Origin: JAADHI01 sp964451325
Lineage (GTDB): Bacteria; Nitrospirota; Nitrospiria; SBBL01; JAADHI01
Assembly: GCA_964451325.1 (NCBI GenBank)
Contig: CAYVHO010000011.1
Location: 23,229-87,228 of the forward strand
DNA length: 64,000 bases
Direction of reading: 5' to 3'
The notes beneath the pieces are model-generated. The model was not told the origin of the DNA. It worked only from the letters and a program-made list of their open reading frames with translations, and ran no database searches. Numbering within the stretch: position 1 is the first letter of the stretch; each line of letters starts with the position of its first letter. Shown piece by piece: positions 35,813-45,042 of this stretch. The position numbers were made by a program, and so were the translations under genes.

Positions 35813-36682
35813 TCAGACACCTTGTTTGATCTGATCACTTCGGATATGAATATCTCGTTGCGGGAAAGGAATCTCCACACCTTGCGCTTTCAGCTTTTTG
35901 AAAATGATGTAGTTGAGTTCACTGCGTAGAATAAGCGGCCGTTCTGTGAAGGTTTTGGTCCAAACACGAAGGATAAAAATCAAGGCACTGTCTGCAAACT
36001 CATCCAAGAGCACTTGAGGCTCGGGTTTTTCAAGTACACCGATGTGCTCTTCGGCAGCCTCCAAGAGAATATCACGCACCGCTTCGGGGTCTGAGTTATA
36101 TGAAACCCCGACCGGGACATTGTAGCGTACCAAACGATCTGTATGGCTCCAGTTGATCACGGTCGAAGAAATAAACTCTGAGTTGGGCACAATAATCGAA
36201 ATATTGTCATTGGAAACAATGGTCGTGGCACGGGGCGAGATATTGACCACGTCGCCCAGAATATTATTCACTTCAATGCGATCTCCCACCTTAATCGGCC
36301 GCTCAAACAAAATAATAATACCGCTCACAAAGTTGCTCGTAATGTTTTGCAAACCAAAACCGACACCAATCCCCAAAGCCCCCGCCAAAACCGTTATCGC
36401 ACTCAGATCAACCCCAGCGGACTGCAAGATCATCAAAAAACCAATCGAAATCACCACATAACGGACAATAGAACCTGTGGCCTCACTGATACCGATATCG
36501 ATGTTTTTTTTGCTGCGAAGCCCTCGCACAATCCAAACCCGCATTTTTCCCGTCAGAAAAAAAAGCAGCATCAACAAAATCAGGATGTAAACAATAGACC
36601 ACAAGGTAAACTGGGATTTACCCAGCACAAAGAGGGGGATATTTAAAAAATCTAAAAGCTGACTAAAAAATGTTTGGATCAT
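35813..36682 (-). CDS. MscS-family mechanosensitive channel
   Basis: 289 residues with three membrane segments (~25-45, ~70-90, ~92-115). TM3 and the beta domain carry LAGALGIGVGFGLQNITSNFVSGIIILFERPIKVGD (Gly/Ala-rich pore helix) and VNISPRATTIVSNDNISIIVPNSEFIS. It should release solutes during hypo-osmotic shock. uvrB follows after 2 bp. Confidence 0.93.
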   Translation of the reverse strand: MIQTFFSQLLDFLNIPLFVLGKSQFTLWSIVYILILLMLLFFLTGKMRVWIVRGLRSKKNIDIGISEATGSIVRYVVISIGFLMILQSAGVDLSAITVLAGALGIGVGFGLQNITSNFVSGIIILFERPIKVGDRIEVNNILGDVVNISPRATTIVSNDNISIIVPNSEFISSTVINWSHTDRLVRYNVPVGVSYNSDPEAVRDILLEAAEEHIGVLEKPEPQVLLDEFADSALIFILRVWTKTFTERPLILRSELNYIIFKKLKAQGVEIPFPQRDIHIRSDQIKQGV

Positions 36683-36834
36683 TTGCTAATTCGGCCTTTT
36701 TCTTTAATTGAGGCTGAAGAGGCCTTGCCTTCAAATCAGATTTGAAGCAATATTCTGCCACAGTAAAGACTCAAAAGGCCAGCCACGCCACCGAGAAGGG
36801 ATTCCTTAACTGGGGAAGAGACAGGGAATCAAGC

Positions 36835-37758
36835 CTATAACGATTCACCCAAGAGCCCTGAAACAAAGGCTTCGGGGTTGAAGGGAATTAAGTCCGTCAT
36901 GCCCTCACCCACACCCACATGGAGTACCGGCACAGACAAGGATTCGACAATCGGCACAACAATCCCGCCCTTGCCGGTTCCATCTAGTTTGGTGAGCACG
37001 ATGCCTGTGAGACTTGCGGCTTTTTGAAAGTGTTCGGCTTGTGAAAGCGCATTTTGACCCGTGGTGGCATCCAGTACAAGGACTTTTTGGTGTGGCGCAT
37101 CGGGGATCTGCTTTGAGATGACGCGAGTCATTTTTTTGAGCTCTTCCATTAGGTTGTGTTTTGTCTGAAGACGTCCCGCCGTATCAATCAGCAGATGATC
37201 CACTTTTCGCGCTAAGGCAGCACTCACGGCATCGTAGGCCACAGCCGAAGGATCGGCATTGCCGGGGTGTTGGATGACTTCTGCCCCCACACGCTCTCCC
37301 CAAATGGATAATTGTTTTGCGGCACCTGCCCGAAAGGTGTCTGCAGCCGCTAAAAGAACCGTCTTATTTTCGGACTTGAGTTGCCAGGCGATCTTGCCGA
37401 TGGAGGTTGTTTTTCCGACGCCGTTGACCCCCACAAAAAGGGTCACAAATGGGGCCTGAAAATCGACTGAGGGCACGATGGCTGTATTCAAAATTTCTAA
37501 CAGGGTTTCACGAAGTTTGGCTTTTAGGGCCACAAGATCTGAGACTTCTTTACGATCAACGGAGGTTTTGAGGGCTTCAATCAGACGACGGGTGACGGCC
37601 ACTCCCAAGTCCGCACCAATGAGCAGGGCCTCCAAGTCGTCCAAAGTCTCCGCATCTATCTCGGTTTTTCGGGAAAAAAGCGCGTCTAAACCTGAAGAAA
37701 AATAGGCGCGGGTTTTTGAGAGCGCATCTCCTGTTTTTTTCCAGAATTTAAAGGCCAC
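36835..37758 (-). CDS. ftsY: Signal recognition particle receptor FtsY
   Basis: 307 residues: N domain (1-95) and GTPase G domain with GVNGVGKTTSIGKIAW, DTFRAGAAKQL, DTAGRLQTKHNLMEEL, TKLDGTGKGG and GVGEGMTDLIPF. The acidic A domain of enterobacterial FtsY is absent; the N-terminus MAFKFWKKTG is short and basic with aromatic residues, suited to membrane contact. It docks SRP-ribosome complexes at the translocon. It overlaps the ybeY stop by 11 bp. Confidence 0.96.
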   Translation of the reverse strand: MAFKFWKKTGDALSKTRAYFSSGLDALFSRKTEIDAETLDDLEALLIGADLGVAVTRRLIEALKTSVDRKEVSDLVALKAKLRETLLEILNTAIVPSVDFQAPFVTLFVGVNGVGKTTSIGKIAWQLKSENKTVLLAAADTFRAGAAKQLSIWGERVGAEVIQHPGNADPSAVAYDAVSAALARKVDHLLIDTAGRLQTKHNLMEELKKMTRVISKQIPDAPHQKVLVLDATTGQNALSQAEHFQKAASLTGIVLTKLDGTGKGGIVVPIVESLSVPVLHVGVGEGMTDLIPFNPEAFVSGLLGESL

Positions 37759-38200
37759 TGGCGCGATCCTGTATTTTTTTTAAAATGAAACGCTCTCGGC
37801 GTGTCATTTTTTTCTCTTCGGCTTCCGAGCGTTCGTGATCATAACCCATGAGATGCAAAACCCCATGAATGAGTAAAATGAGCAATTGTTCATACATCTT
37901 ACGTGCGTATAATTTTGCCTCGACTTCACACATCTCCAGCGAAATCATCACATCACCCAAAAAACTTGGATGTAAACCGCCGCCCTCACCCTCTAACATC
38001 GGAAAGGACAAAACATCAGTCGCACGGTCGATTTGACGATAATCACGATTATAAATACGAATACGGCGGTTATTCACAAAAACGATGCTGATTTCCCCCT
38101 GTTCAAATTTTTGCAGCAATAAAATCTGCTCCGTCCAAACGATGATCTGTGCCGTATTGAGGGGGTACTTACGTTGTTTGTTTAGAATGGAAATATCCAT
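37748..38200 (-). CDS. ybeY: Endoribonuclease / rRNA maturation factor YbeY
   Basis: 150 residues with the zinc motif HGVLHLMGYDH (H-x3-H-x4/5-DH) and the upstream RAT-DVLSFPM block. YbeY processes 16S rRNA 3' ends and takes part in ribosome quality control. It is next to phoH (21 bp upstream), the most common ybeY neighbour in bacteria, and overlaps ftsY downstream. Confidence 0.95.
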   Translation of the reverse strand: MDISILNKQRKYPLNTAQIIVWTEQILLLQKFEQGEISIVFVNNRRIRIYNRDYRQIDRATDVLSFPMLEGEGGGLHPSFLGDVMISLEMCEVEAKLYARKMYEQLLILLIHGVLHLMGYDHERSEAEEKKMTRRERFILKKIQDRASGL

Positions 38201-38221
38201 GAAGGTTGTTATCAGGAGAAA

Positions 38222-39220
38222 CTAAATTTTTCCCCTCTCGCGTTTTTTCTCGGAAAAATCATCGTAGGCCTTGATAATTTCCTGCACAAGATGATGGCGG
38301 ACCACATCTTTCCCGGTGAAATAAGTAAAGCGTACCCCGCGCACTTCTTCTAAAATTTTTTGGATCTCGACAAGCCCCGACACCTGAGATTTTGGCAGAT
38401 CGACCTGTGTCACATCTCCCGTAATAACGGCTTTTGAGCGATGACCCAAACGCGTTAAAAACATTTTCATCTGCATTGAGGTCGTATTTTGCGCCTCGTC
38501 CAAAATAATGAATGCATCGTTCAAAGTCCGGCCGCGCATAAAAGCCAAGGGCGCAATTTCAATATCACCCCGCTCAAGCAAACGATTGACCTGTTCGCCC
38601 TCCATCATGTCGTAAAGCGCATCATAAAGCGGTCGCAAGTAGGGGTTTACTTTTTCAACCAAAGTCCCCGGCAAAAACCCCAGACTTTCACCCGCCTCAA
38701 CCGCCGGGCGCACAAGGATAATCCGCGCGACGTCTTTTTTTAAATACGCAGAAACCGCCATCGCCATCGCCAAATAGGTCTTTCCGGTTCCCGCAGGGCC
38801 AATGCCGACCACAACATCAAAATCTCGAATATGACTAATATAACGTTTTTGCGCGACGGATTTAGGGACGATGGAGCGTTTTTTTCCCGAAACAATGATT
38901 TTATCCGCTTCAGAATCAGAAGCAGATAGCGGGGCTTCATCACCATCAGCCATTGAGACGGCGGCTTGAACAATGCGACTGACTTCTTCCGTCGTTAAAT
39001 GCGAGTCTTCTCCAGAACGGGCCATCAAGTCCAGAATGACCTGTTCTGCTTGCTCCACTTCATCTAGCACCCCGACAACACGCATTTCTGAACCGCGTGC
39101 CGTAATTTCGACCGAAAAAGCATCTTCAATAATCTTGATGTGTTGGTCGTAACTGCCAAAAAATGCGAGCTTGTTCACCCCCGCTTGAATCGCAATTTTT
39201 TTAAGATAAGGACGATTCAC
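38222..39220 (-). CDS. phoH: PhoH-like ATPase
   Basis: 332 residues. An N-terminal KH-like region (FFGSYDQHIKIIEDAF...) is followed by the PhoH ATPase with GPAGTGKTYLAMAMAV, RPAVEAGE-LGFLPG, FIILDEAQNTT and ITGDVTQVDLP. Proposed to act with YbeY in RNA metabolism. The start overlaps the upstream lipoprotein gene by 4 bp (ATGA). Confidence 0.95.
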   Translation of the reverse strand: MNRPYLKKIAIQAGVNKLAFFGSYDQHIKIIEDAFSVEITARGSEMRVVGVLDEVEQAEQVILDLMARSGEDSHLTTEEVSRIVQAAVSMADGDEAPLSASDSEADKIIVSGKKRSIVPKSVAQKRYISHIRDFDVVVGIGPAGTGKTYLAMAMAVSAYLKKDVARIILVRPAVEAGESLGFLPGTLVEKVNPYLRPLYDALYDMMEGEQVNRLLERGDIEIAPLAFMRGRTLNDAFIILDEAQNTTSMQMKMFLTRLGHRSKAVITGDVTQVDLPKSQVSGLVEIQKILEEVRGVRFTYFTGKDVVRHHLVQEIIKAYDDFSEKKRERGKI

Positions 39221-40257
39221 GGACTTGTTTGCACTTGTTCCGAAACAGCAATAGCAGGATCGCTCGCATTTTCAGAGGGTGGGGCTTCTCCACCCGTTTC
39301 GGTATAAAGCAGAATTTGTTTGGTTCCGGTAATCCAGCCACGTTTTTCATCATTAAAATGAACCGCAGTCAAAAATTGCAGTGTGCCTGTCGTCTGTTGC
39401 TGCCAGGTGTCGCCACCATCCTGTGTCCGCAGCACCATGCCACCCGCCCCAACCACCCAGCCATTGTTTTCATCTAAAAACGAAAGACCGGTCAGGAGAG
39501 AACTCACACCAGTCTTCAGGGAAAACCAGCTTTTACCGCCATCGTCCGTCTTTAGCACAAGACCTGCCGAACCCACAATCCAACCTACCTTGTCATTCAC
39601 AAAGGCAATTTGTAATAAATCAATCGTTGTGCCTGTCTCTCGCAAGGTCCAATTCTTTCCCGCATTTTCAGTGTAAAGCAGTTTGCCTTTTTGAGCGACG
39701 ATCCAACCACGGCTTGCATCGCTAAAGTAGATTTGATTCATCGTCATCTGGCTGTCCCCTTTAGCACGCGTCCAACGCAGCCCCCCATCCTCGGTAGAAA
39801 GCAGAATCCCTTTTATCCCTGTAATCCACCCCTGTTTTTCATTGAGGAAATAAACAGCGGTGAGATCTTTTTTCACACCGCTGTGCTGAGGATTCCAGGA
39901 CTGGCCCCCATCTTTTGTATGGGCAATCAAGCCACTATCGCCCACGGCCCAACCCAGTGTTTCATTCACAAAAAATGTGGAGACAATGAGCATTTCGGTC
40001 CCCGTTTCCTGAACAACCCAGTTTTTTCCGCCATTGCCAGTGTACAAAATAGCGCCCTTATTGCCACTCACCCAGCCCTTTTGATCGTCCAGAAAAAAAA
40101 GCCCACCCAGTGATACATCCAGAGGGATTTCCTGCAATTCGTAACCCGTAGAAATATCAGAACGATCCGGCATTTCCGGCGTTTTAAGACAAGCCATGAT
40201 GAAGACGCTCAAAAATAAGGTCACGACGATACGAAGTTGTATGTGGGCATTTTTCAT
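39217..40257 (-). CDS. YCF48-like beta-propeller lipoprotein
   Basis: ATG at 40257 (MKNAHIQ...) gives a clean lipoprotein signal ending FIMAC; an in-frame ATG at 40299 overlaps the upstream stop. The mature 320 residues are seven or so blades of the YCF48/BNR type, each with the pattern F-x2-GW-x-VG-x-G-x3-T-DGG-x-W. Related proteins (HCF136/Ycf48) help assemble photosystem II in phototrophs; in non-phototrophs they are secreted or outer-membrane proteins of unknown role. It overlaps phoH at its end, and is preceded by a similar propeller gene. Confidence 0.85.
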   Translation of the reverse strand: MKNAHIQLRIVVTLFLSVFIMACLKTPEMPDRSDISTGYELQEIPLDVSLGGLFFLDDQKGWVSGNKGAILYTGNGGKNWVVQETGTEMLIVSTFFVNETLGWAVGDSGLIAHTKDGGQSWNPQHSGVKKDLTAVYFLNEKQGWITGIKGILLSTEDGGLRWTRAKGDSQMTMNQIYFSDASRGWIVAQKGKLLYTENAGKNWTLRETGTTIDLLQIAFVNDKVGWIVGSAGLVLKTDDGGKSWFSLKTGVSSLLTGLSFLDENNGWVVGAGGMVLRTQDGGDTWQQQTTGTLQFLTAVHFNDEKRGWITGTKQILLYTETGGEAPPSENASDPAIAVSEQVQTSP

Positions 40258-40295
40258 CTGAATCTCATCTCTCATTATTCTGGATAGTCGCAGGA

Positions 40296-41276
40296 TCATT
40301 TAAATTTTAAATGGGTCCAGTTCAGGCCGTAATCTGTACTTTTATAAAGCCCCTTCATCGTCCCGGCAAAAAGTGTTCCGGGCTTTTTAGGATAAATCGA
40401 AACCGTCAAAACGGACGAAGGCGTATTTGCAAACAGTTGCCAAGTCGCGCCACTGTCCTGAGACGTATAAACCCCATCCCCATTACCGGCATAAAGACGC
40501 GAGACATCTTCAGAATCAATCGCAATCGAATTGATGTAGGATGTCGAAAATCCCTTATTTCGCGCTTCCCAAGTCTGCCCTAAATCTTCCGACTTAAAAA
40601 CACCTTTATTGGTTCCGACATAAATGATATCAGGATCTACCGGATCAAATTGTATCGTATTCACCGCCCATTCCCTGAATGTGCCAGGCGCACGACGCCA
40701 CTGCCGCGTCCCGTTCGTGGTCATAAAGAGCCCTTCATTCGTCCCCGCAAAAAGAATGTCTCGCGTTGTTGGATGAAAAACCAAAGCAATCACGAAACGG
40801 TTTGCCATCCCGGTGTTCACAGAAGTCCATTGGCTGCCGCCGTCTGTCGTCACATAAACCCCGTGGTTTGTTCCAATCAAAATTCGCCGCGATTCAAGCG
40901 GATCCACAATCACTGCGTTGACCGCCTGCGTGCCGACATTGACATCCAAACCACGACTTGCAATGCCCCAGGTCAAACCACTGTCCACACTGCGGTAGAC
41001 ACTGTCTCCATAAGACCCTGTATAAATCACCGAAGACAGTGAAGGGTTTACCGCAATGGATGTAATATTATAAGTCGTTCCAGTTTCATATCGCACAAAC
41101 ACATTACCACCGTCCGTGCTTTTATAAAAACGTCCTCCCGCACCGCCCAGATACACATTGTTCGGGTTATGATAACTATAAGCAATTGAAAGCACATTGC
41201 CTTGCCGATCACAGGCCGACAACAGTGCAAACAAAATCAAAAAAAGTCCGCTCAAGCTACGATAAGAATGCGCCAT
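40296..41276 (-). CDS. BNR/sortilin-like beta-propeller lipoprotein
   Basis: ATG at 41276 follows AGGATC and begins MAHSYRSLSGLFLI...LLSAC, a lipoprotein signal; the frame is open further upstream without conservation. About seven BNR-type blades (VY-x-STDGG-x-W; LFAGTNEGLF; IYVGTNKGVFKSEDLGQTWE) form a propeller. It differs in blade consensus from the YCF48-like protein that follows and with which it shares a 4-bp overlap at that gene's longer start. The pair likely works together in the periplasm or at the outer membrane; ligand unknown. Confidence 0.83.
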   Translation of the reverse strand: MAHSYRSLSGLFLILFALLSACDRQGNVLSIAYSYHNPNNVYLGGAGGRFYKSTDGGNVFVRYETGTTYNITSIAVNPSLSSVIYTGSYGDSVYRSVDSGLTWGIASRGLDVNVGTQAVNAVIVDPLESRRILIGTNHGVYVTTDGGSQWTSVNTGMANRFVIALVFHPTTRDILFAGTNEGLFMTTNGTRQWRRAPGTFREWAVNTIQFDPVDPDIIYVGTNKGVFKSEDLGQTWEARNKGFSTSYINSIAIDSEDVSRLYAGNGDGVYTSQDSGATWQLFANTPSSVLTVSIYPKKPGTLFAGTMKGLYKSTDYGLNWTHLKFK

Positions 41277-41467
41277 TTTAGATCCTAAAAAATCGTGCCG
41301 AATCCTAACACATCCTTCGTTATAGTGACAAATAAGGCCCCTGTGAGAAGCCCGACTCAGAATAGGCAAACGAGTGCTGTCCTTATATCAGATGAAGAGA
41401 CTCATGCGACATTGACATGATTTTGCGGGGCAGATAGAATGCCTTTTTAAGCTGAGGAAAAGATCGC

Positions 41468-43366
41468 GTGACCGCCCCCACAAAAACGGCCTCACATCCG
41501 GAAACACATCCACGTCTTGGCGAATTCCTTGAACAAAAAGGACATCTCAGCAAACGACAGGTTACCTGGGCGCTCGAAGAGCAAAAAAAAACCGGGAAAC
41601 GTCTGGGAGAAATCTTAAGCGGCCTCAAACTCATCTCCGAAGATTTGATCGCTCAATCCCTTTCAAGTATCAACAACATCCCCTACGCCACGCCACACAC
41701 CATGGACATTGATCCTGACCTTTTTTTGCTCATTCCAGAATGGCTTGCACGTCGCCATCTCGCCGTACCTGTGGGAATTGAGGAAAAAGAACTGCGGATG
41801 GCCATGGCCGATCCCCTGAATTATGAAAATTTAAATGACCTGCGCTTTTATGCAGGCATGGCGATCACCCCCGTCATCGCCACACGAAAAAACATTCTCG
41901 AAACGATAGAACAAAGCTATCACTTCGACACCTCCTCGGTTGAAAAGATTGTTCAGGCCTCAGCAAAAGATTTTGATGGTGGCACCTTTCAAGTCATTCC
42001 TGACCTGGCCGAAACCAACTTACTTCACACCGATAAAAACATGCTCGAAGAAAAAAGTCGCCTGGGCCCCGTCGTGCAACTCACCAATGTCATTATCGGA
42101 AAAGCCATCAAAATGCGGGCAAGCGACATCCATATTGAACCGGGACAAAAAGAGTTTCGTGTGCGCTACCGTATTGACGGGCTGCTCAGAGAAGAAATGC
42201 GTTTGCCCAAGTGGGTACAAAACCCGCTCATTTCTCGTATCAAGATTCTCGCCACGCTCGATATTTCCGAACGTCGTATGCCCCAAGATGGAGCCGTGCG
42301 CGTCATGGCCGAAGGCCGCGCCGTCGATTTACGCGTTTCAACGCTCCCCGCAACAAACGGGGAAAAAGTCGTGCTGCGAATTTTGGATCAATCCAAAGTG
42401 CTCATTGATATTGATCAGGTGGGTTTTCAAGAAAAAGATGCCGAAATCATCCGCAAAATGATCCAAAAACAAAAAGGCATCATCCTCGTGACCGGGCCAA
42501 CCGGCAGCGGAAAAACAACCACCCTTTATGCCTTGATTCAAGAACTGAAATCGGTCACCAATAACCTGACCACGGTCGAAGACCCGGTCGAATATACCAT
42601 CGAAGGGATCAATCAAATCCAAATCAACACCGAAGTCGGCTTGAGTTTTTCAAAAGCCCTCCGCGCCATCCTGCGTCAAGATCCAAACATCATCCTGATT
42701 GGAGAGATCCGGGATAAAGAAACCGCAGAAATTGCCTTTCGTGCCGCCATGACAGGCCATTTAGTGCTTTCAACCATACACACAAATGACGCGCCTGCGA
42801 CCATCACCCGATTGGTGGATATTGGCGTGCCCCCTTATTTAATCTCTTCCTGTCTTATTGGGGTTGTCGCACAACGACTTCTGAGAAAACGCTGTGCACG
42901 CTGTATGGAGCTTTTGAAAGCAGGCGAGATGAACGAAGAAAATCACGAAATCGGATGTTCGGTTTGTAATCACACAGGGTTTAGTGGACGTATCGGGGTT
43001 TTTGAAGTCATGGCCATCACCCCCAAAACGCGGGAGTTGATTTCCGCGCGTGCCACAGATGAAGAAATCCGCGCCGCAAGCACCTCAGCAGGCATGACTT
43101 CCATGGAAGCCGACGGACTGATCAAGGCACAAACCGGTATCACCACCCTCGAAGAAGTCACACGGGTCGTTGAAAAAGACGACGTCTTTAAAAGTGCCTG
43201 CCCAAAGTGTCATCAGGCCATCCGCATTGATTTTTTGATTTGCCCCTATTGTGCAGAGGCCTCTCCTTATGTCTGCGCAAGTTGCGGAAAATTATTACAA
43301 CCCGACTGGTCGCTCTGCCCCTACTGCCGTCACGAAACGGCAAAGGATCACAAGCTGCAGTCTTAA
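41468..43366 (+). CDS. PilB/GspE-type secretion ATPase with extra C-terminal zinc ribbons
   Basis: 632 residues from a GTG start with GAGGA upstream. An MshEN/T2SSE_N domain (~15-150) precedes the ATPase: GPTGSGKTTTLYAL (Walker A, ~343), EDPVEYTIEGINQIQ, RQDPNIILIGEIRDKETAEIA (Walker B) and the His box STIHTND. A normal tetracysteine site (CARC...CSVC) is inside. After ~570 there is an unusual tail with two zinc-ribbon pairs (CPKC/CPYC and CASC/CPYC). It powers type IV pilus or type II secretion; no other pilus gene is nearby. Confidence 0.93.
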   Translation: MTAPTKTASHPETHPRLGEFLEQKGHLSKRQVTWALEEQKKTGKRLGEILSGLKLISEDLIAQSLSSINNIPYATPHTMDIDPDLFLLIPEWLARRHLAVPVGIEEKELRMAMADPLNYENLNDLRFYAGMAITPVIATRKNILETIEQSYHFDTSSVEKIVQASAKDFDGGTFQVIPDLAETNLLHTDKNMLEEKSRLGPVVQLTNVIIGKAIKMRASDIHIEPGQKEFRVRYRIDGLLREEMRLPKWVQNPLISRIKILATLDISERRMPQDGAVRVMAEGRAVDLRVSTLPATNGEKVVLRILDQSKVLIDIDQVGFQEKDAEIIRKMIQKQKGIILVTGPTGSGKTTTLYALIQELKSVTNNLTTVEDPVEYTIEGINQIQINTEVGLSFSKALRAILRQDPNIILIGEIRDKETAEIAFRAAMTGHLVLSTIHTNDAPATITRLVDIGVPPYLISSCLIGVVAQRLLRKRCARCMELLKAGEMNEENHEIGCSVCNHTGFSGRIGVFEVMAITPKTRELISARATDEEIRAASTSAGMTSMEADGLIKAQTGITTLEEVTRVVEKDDVFKSACPKCHQAIRIDFLICPYCAEASPYVCASCGKLLQPDWSLCPYCRHETAKDHKLQS

Positions 43367-43405
43367 ACATTTACAACAATACACTTATTAGATATAGGAC
43401 GAAAC

Positions 43406-43807
43406 ATGTATACCATCACCCGTGAAATTAATTTTTGTTATGGACACCGCCTGCTCAATCACCCCGGAAAGTGTCGTCACTTACATGGACACAATGCAAG
43501 AGTAGAGATTGTGCTTTTTTCAGAGCAATTGAACGCACAAGGCATGGTGCGCGATTTTGAGGAGATCAAAACACTCGTGGCCTCTTGGATTGAAGCACAT
43601 CTCGATCACAAAATGATCCTCTGTAAAACCGACCCCATCATTCCCGCCTTAAAGACACTCGGAGAAAGCTACCTCGCCATAGACGAAGCCCCCACCGCCG
43701 AAGTGCTCTCAAAAATGATCTACGATTATTGCCTGACACAAAATCTACCGATTTACGAAGTCGGACTCTGGGAAACCGAAAAATCCCGCGCAAGTTATCG
43801 AAGGTAG
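43406..43807 (+). CDS. queD: 6-carboxytetrahydropterin synthase
   Basis: 133 residues of the PTPS/QueD fold: zinc His residues in FCYGHRL and KCRHLHGHN, catalytic Cys in GKCRHLHGH, and the acidic partner in VGLWETEKS. It makes a queuosine precursor from dihydroneopterin triphosphate. ATG at 43406 has AGGA in front; it begins 40 bp after the ATPase gene and may be co-transcribed. No other que genes are in view. Confidence 0.92.
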   Translation: MYTITREINFCYGHRLLNHPGKCRHLHGHNARVEIVLFSEQLNAQGMVRDFEEIKTLVASWIEAHLDHKMILCKTDPIIPALKTLGESYLAIDEAPTAEVLSKMIYDYCLTQNLPIYEVGLWETEKSRASYRR

Positions 43808-43848
43808 CTTGAGTCTCGTGTTGAATGTATGCCATGTTTTCTAACAAT

Positions 43849-43893
43849 TCTGGCTTCCCGCCTCCGCGGGAATGACGCCTGCAAAAACAGGCG
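43849..43893. repeat. Short intergenic hairpins (GC-rich palindromes)
   Basis: A TTCCCGC/GCGGGAA hairpin (43855-43872) inside a CTGG...GAATGACG context resembles the widespread CCCGC-GCGGG intergenic repeat found in many Gram-negative genomes; a second hairpin CGCCTG/CAGGCG (43876-43893) follows. Both lie between queD and accD. Confidence 0.5.
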
Positions 43894-43908
43894 GAACAAA
43901 AGGGAAGG

Positions 43909-44051
43909 AGTCAGCCTTCAGCTTGCCCGCATTTTACTTCGTGGCGAGGCGCGAGGCGCGCAGAACCGGAGCGGATGTTCTATCCGTGAGGATTCGAGCA
44001 CCGCAGCAACACCGCCCACGGAGCAAAAGACGGGTGAGATGAAGGCTGACT
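43909..44051. repeat. MITE-like palindromic element B (143 bp)
   Basis: 12-bp perfect terminal inverted repeats (AGTCAGCCTTCA and TGAAGGCTGACT) that extend to ~27 bp with G-U pairing. A CGGAT/ATCCG hairpin is central, preceded by AGGCGCG and followed by AGGATTCGAGCACCGCAGCA. Element A at 29819 has the same order. The right end touches the accD stop codon. Confidence 0.5.
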
Positions 44052-44884
44052 TAGAAGAAGGAGAGTAGCTGGATCAAGGTCTCTCGCATGACCTTTCTCT
44101 CAACCACCATGTCAATCATGCCATGCTCCAGAAGGAATTCGGCACGCTGGAAACCTTTTGGCAGTTGCGCTTTAATCGTCTGCTGAATCACACGAGGCCC
44201 CGCAAAACCAATCAAAGATTTGGGTTCTGCAATGATGATATCACCCAACATCGCAAAACTCGCCGTCACACCACCAAAAGTCGGGTCCGTCAATATCGAA
44301 ATAAACAGCAGATTCTCTGCTTGAAGACGGGCGACCGCTGCCGAAGTTTTAGCCATCTGCATGAGGGAAAGCACGCCTTCCTGCATCCGTGCACCACCAG
44401 AAGCAGAAAACAAAACAAAGGGAATTTTTTCTTCGGTCGCACGCTCCAAGGCACGGGTCAGTTTTTCCCCCACAACCGAGCCCATACTTCCCGCCATAAA
44501 ACTAAAATTGAGCAATCCTAAAGCCACGGGCTGACAATTTATTTTCGCAGCACCGATCAACAAAGCATCAGGATACCCTGTTTTTTCACGATTTTTTTTG
44601 AGACGCTCAGGATAACGCATCGTATCCTTGAATTTCAGCGGATCTAAGGGCGCAAGTGATGCGTCCCACTCCCGAAAACTTCCCTCATCCGCAGTCATGT
44701 CGATCCGTTCGATTACAGAGATGGGGAAATGATAATCACACTTTGGACAGACTTTGTCCGAGCGCACCAACTCCTTTCGGTAGATGATGCCGCGACAATT
44801 ATTACACTTGACCCAAAGCCCCTCAGGAAATTTTACCTTTCGAGGGTCGGGCAGTAGATGCCTCTCTTTTTTAAACCAAGGCAT
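44051..44884 (-). CDS. accD: Acetyl-CoA carboxylase carboxyltransferase subunit beta
   Basis: 277 residues with an N-terminal zinc finger (CNNC...CPKC) and the crotonase-fold carboxyltransferase: GGARMQEGVLSLMQMAKT, LTDPTFGGVTASFA and GFAGPRVIQQTI. It carries out the second half-reaction in malonyl-CoA synthesis with AccA. Start has GGGGG upstream. The stop codon is shared with the end of palindromic element B. accA is not in the window. Confidence 0.97.
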   Translation of the reverse strand: MPWFKKERHLLPDPRKVKFPEGLWVKCNNCRGIIYRKELVRSDKVCPKCDYHFPISVIERIDMTADEGSFREWDASLAPLDPLKFKDTMRYPERLKKNREKTGYPDALLIGAAKINCQPVALGLLNFSFMAGSMGSVVGEKLTRALERATEEKIPFVLFSASGGARMQEGVLSLMQMAKTSAAVARLQAENLLFISILTDPTFGGVTASFAMLGDIIIAEPKSLIGFAGPRVIQQTIKAQLPKGFQRAEFLLEHGMIDMVVERKVMRETLIQLLSFF

Positions 44885-45042
44885 GGTGCCCCCTAAAATA
44901 TCTCATCTAAACAATACAAACCGCCAAGTCGCCTGAAAGACAAGGTCAGAGGTCATTTTGAAGCCCCAAGCATACTTCCCAGTACGGCGAGGCAAAAAAT
45001 GGCCGACAACGCAGTATTCCAGGCGAATCGGCGGTTTAAGAT

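Noticed and set aside
43829..44068. 79-codon plus-strand frame between queD and accD
   Set aside because: It covers the intergenic hairpins and element B and has repeat-derived composition.
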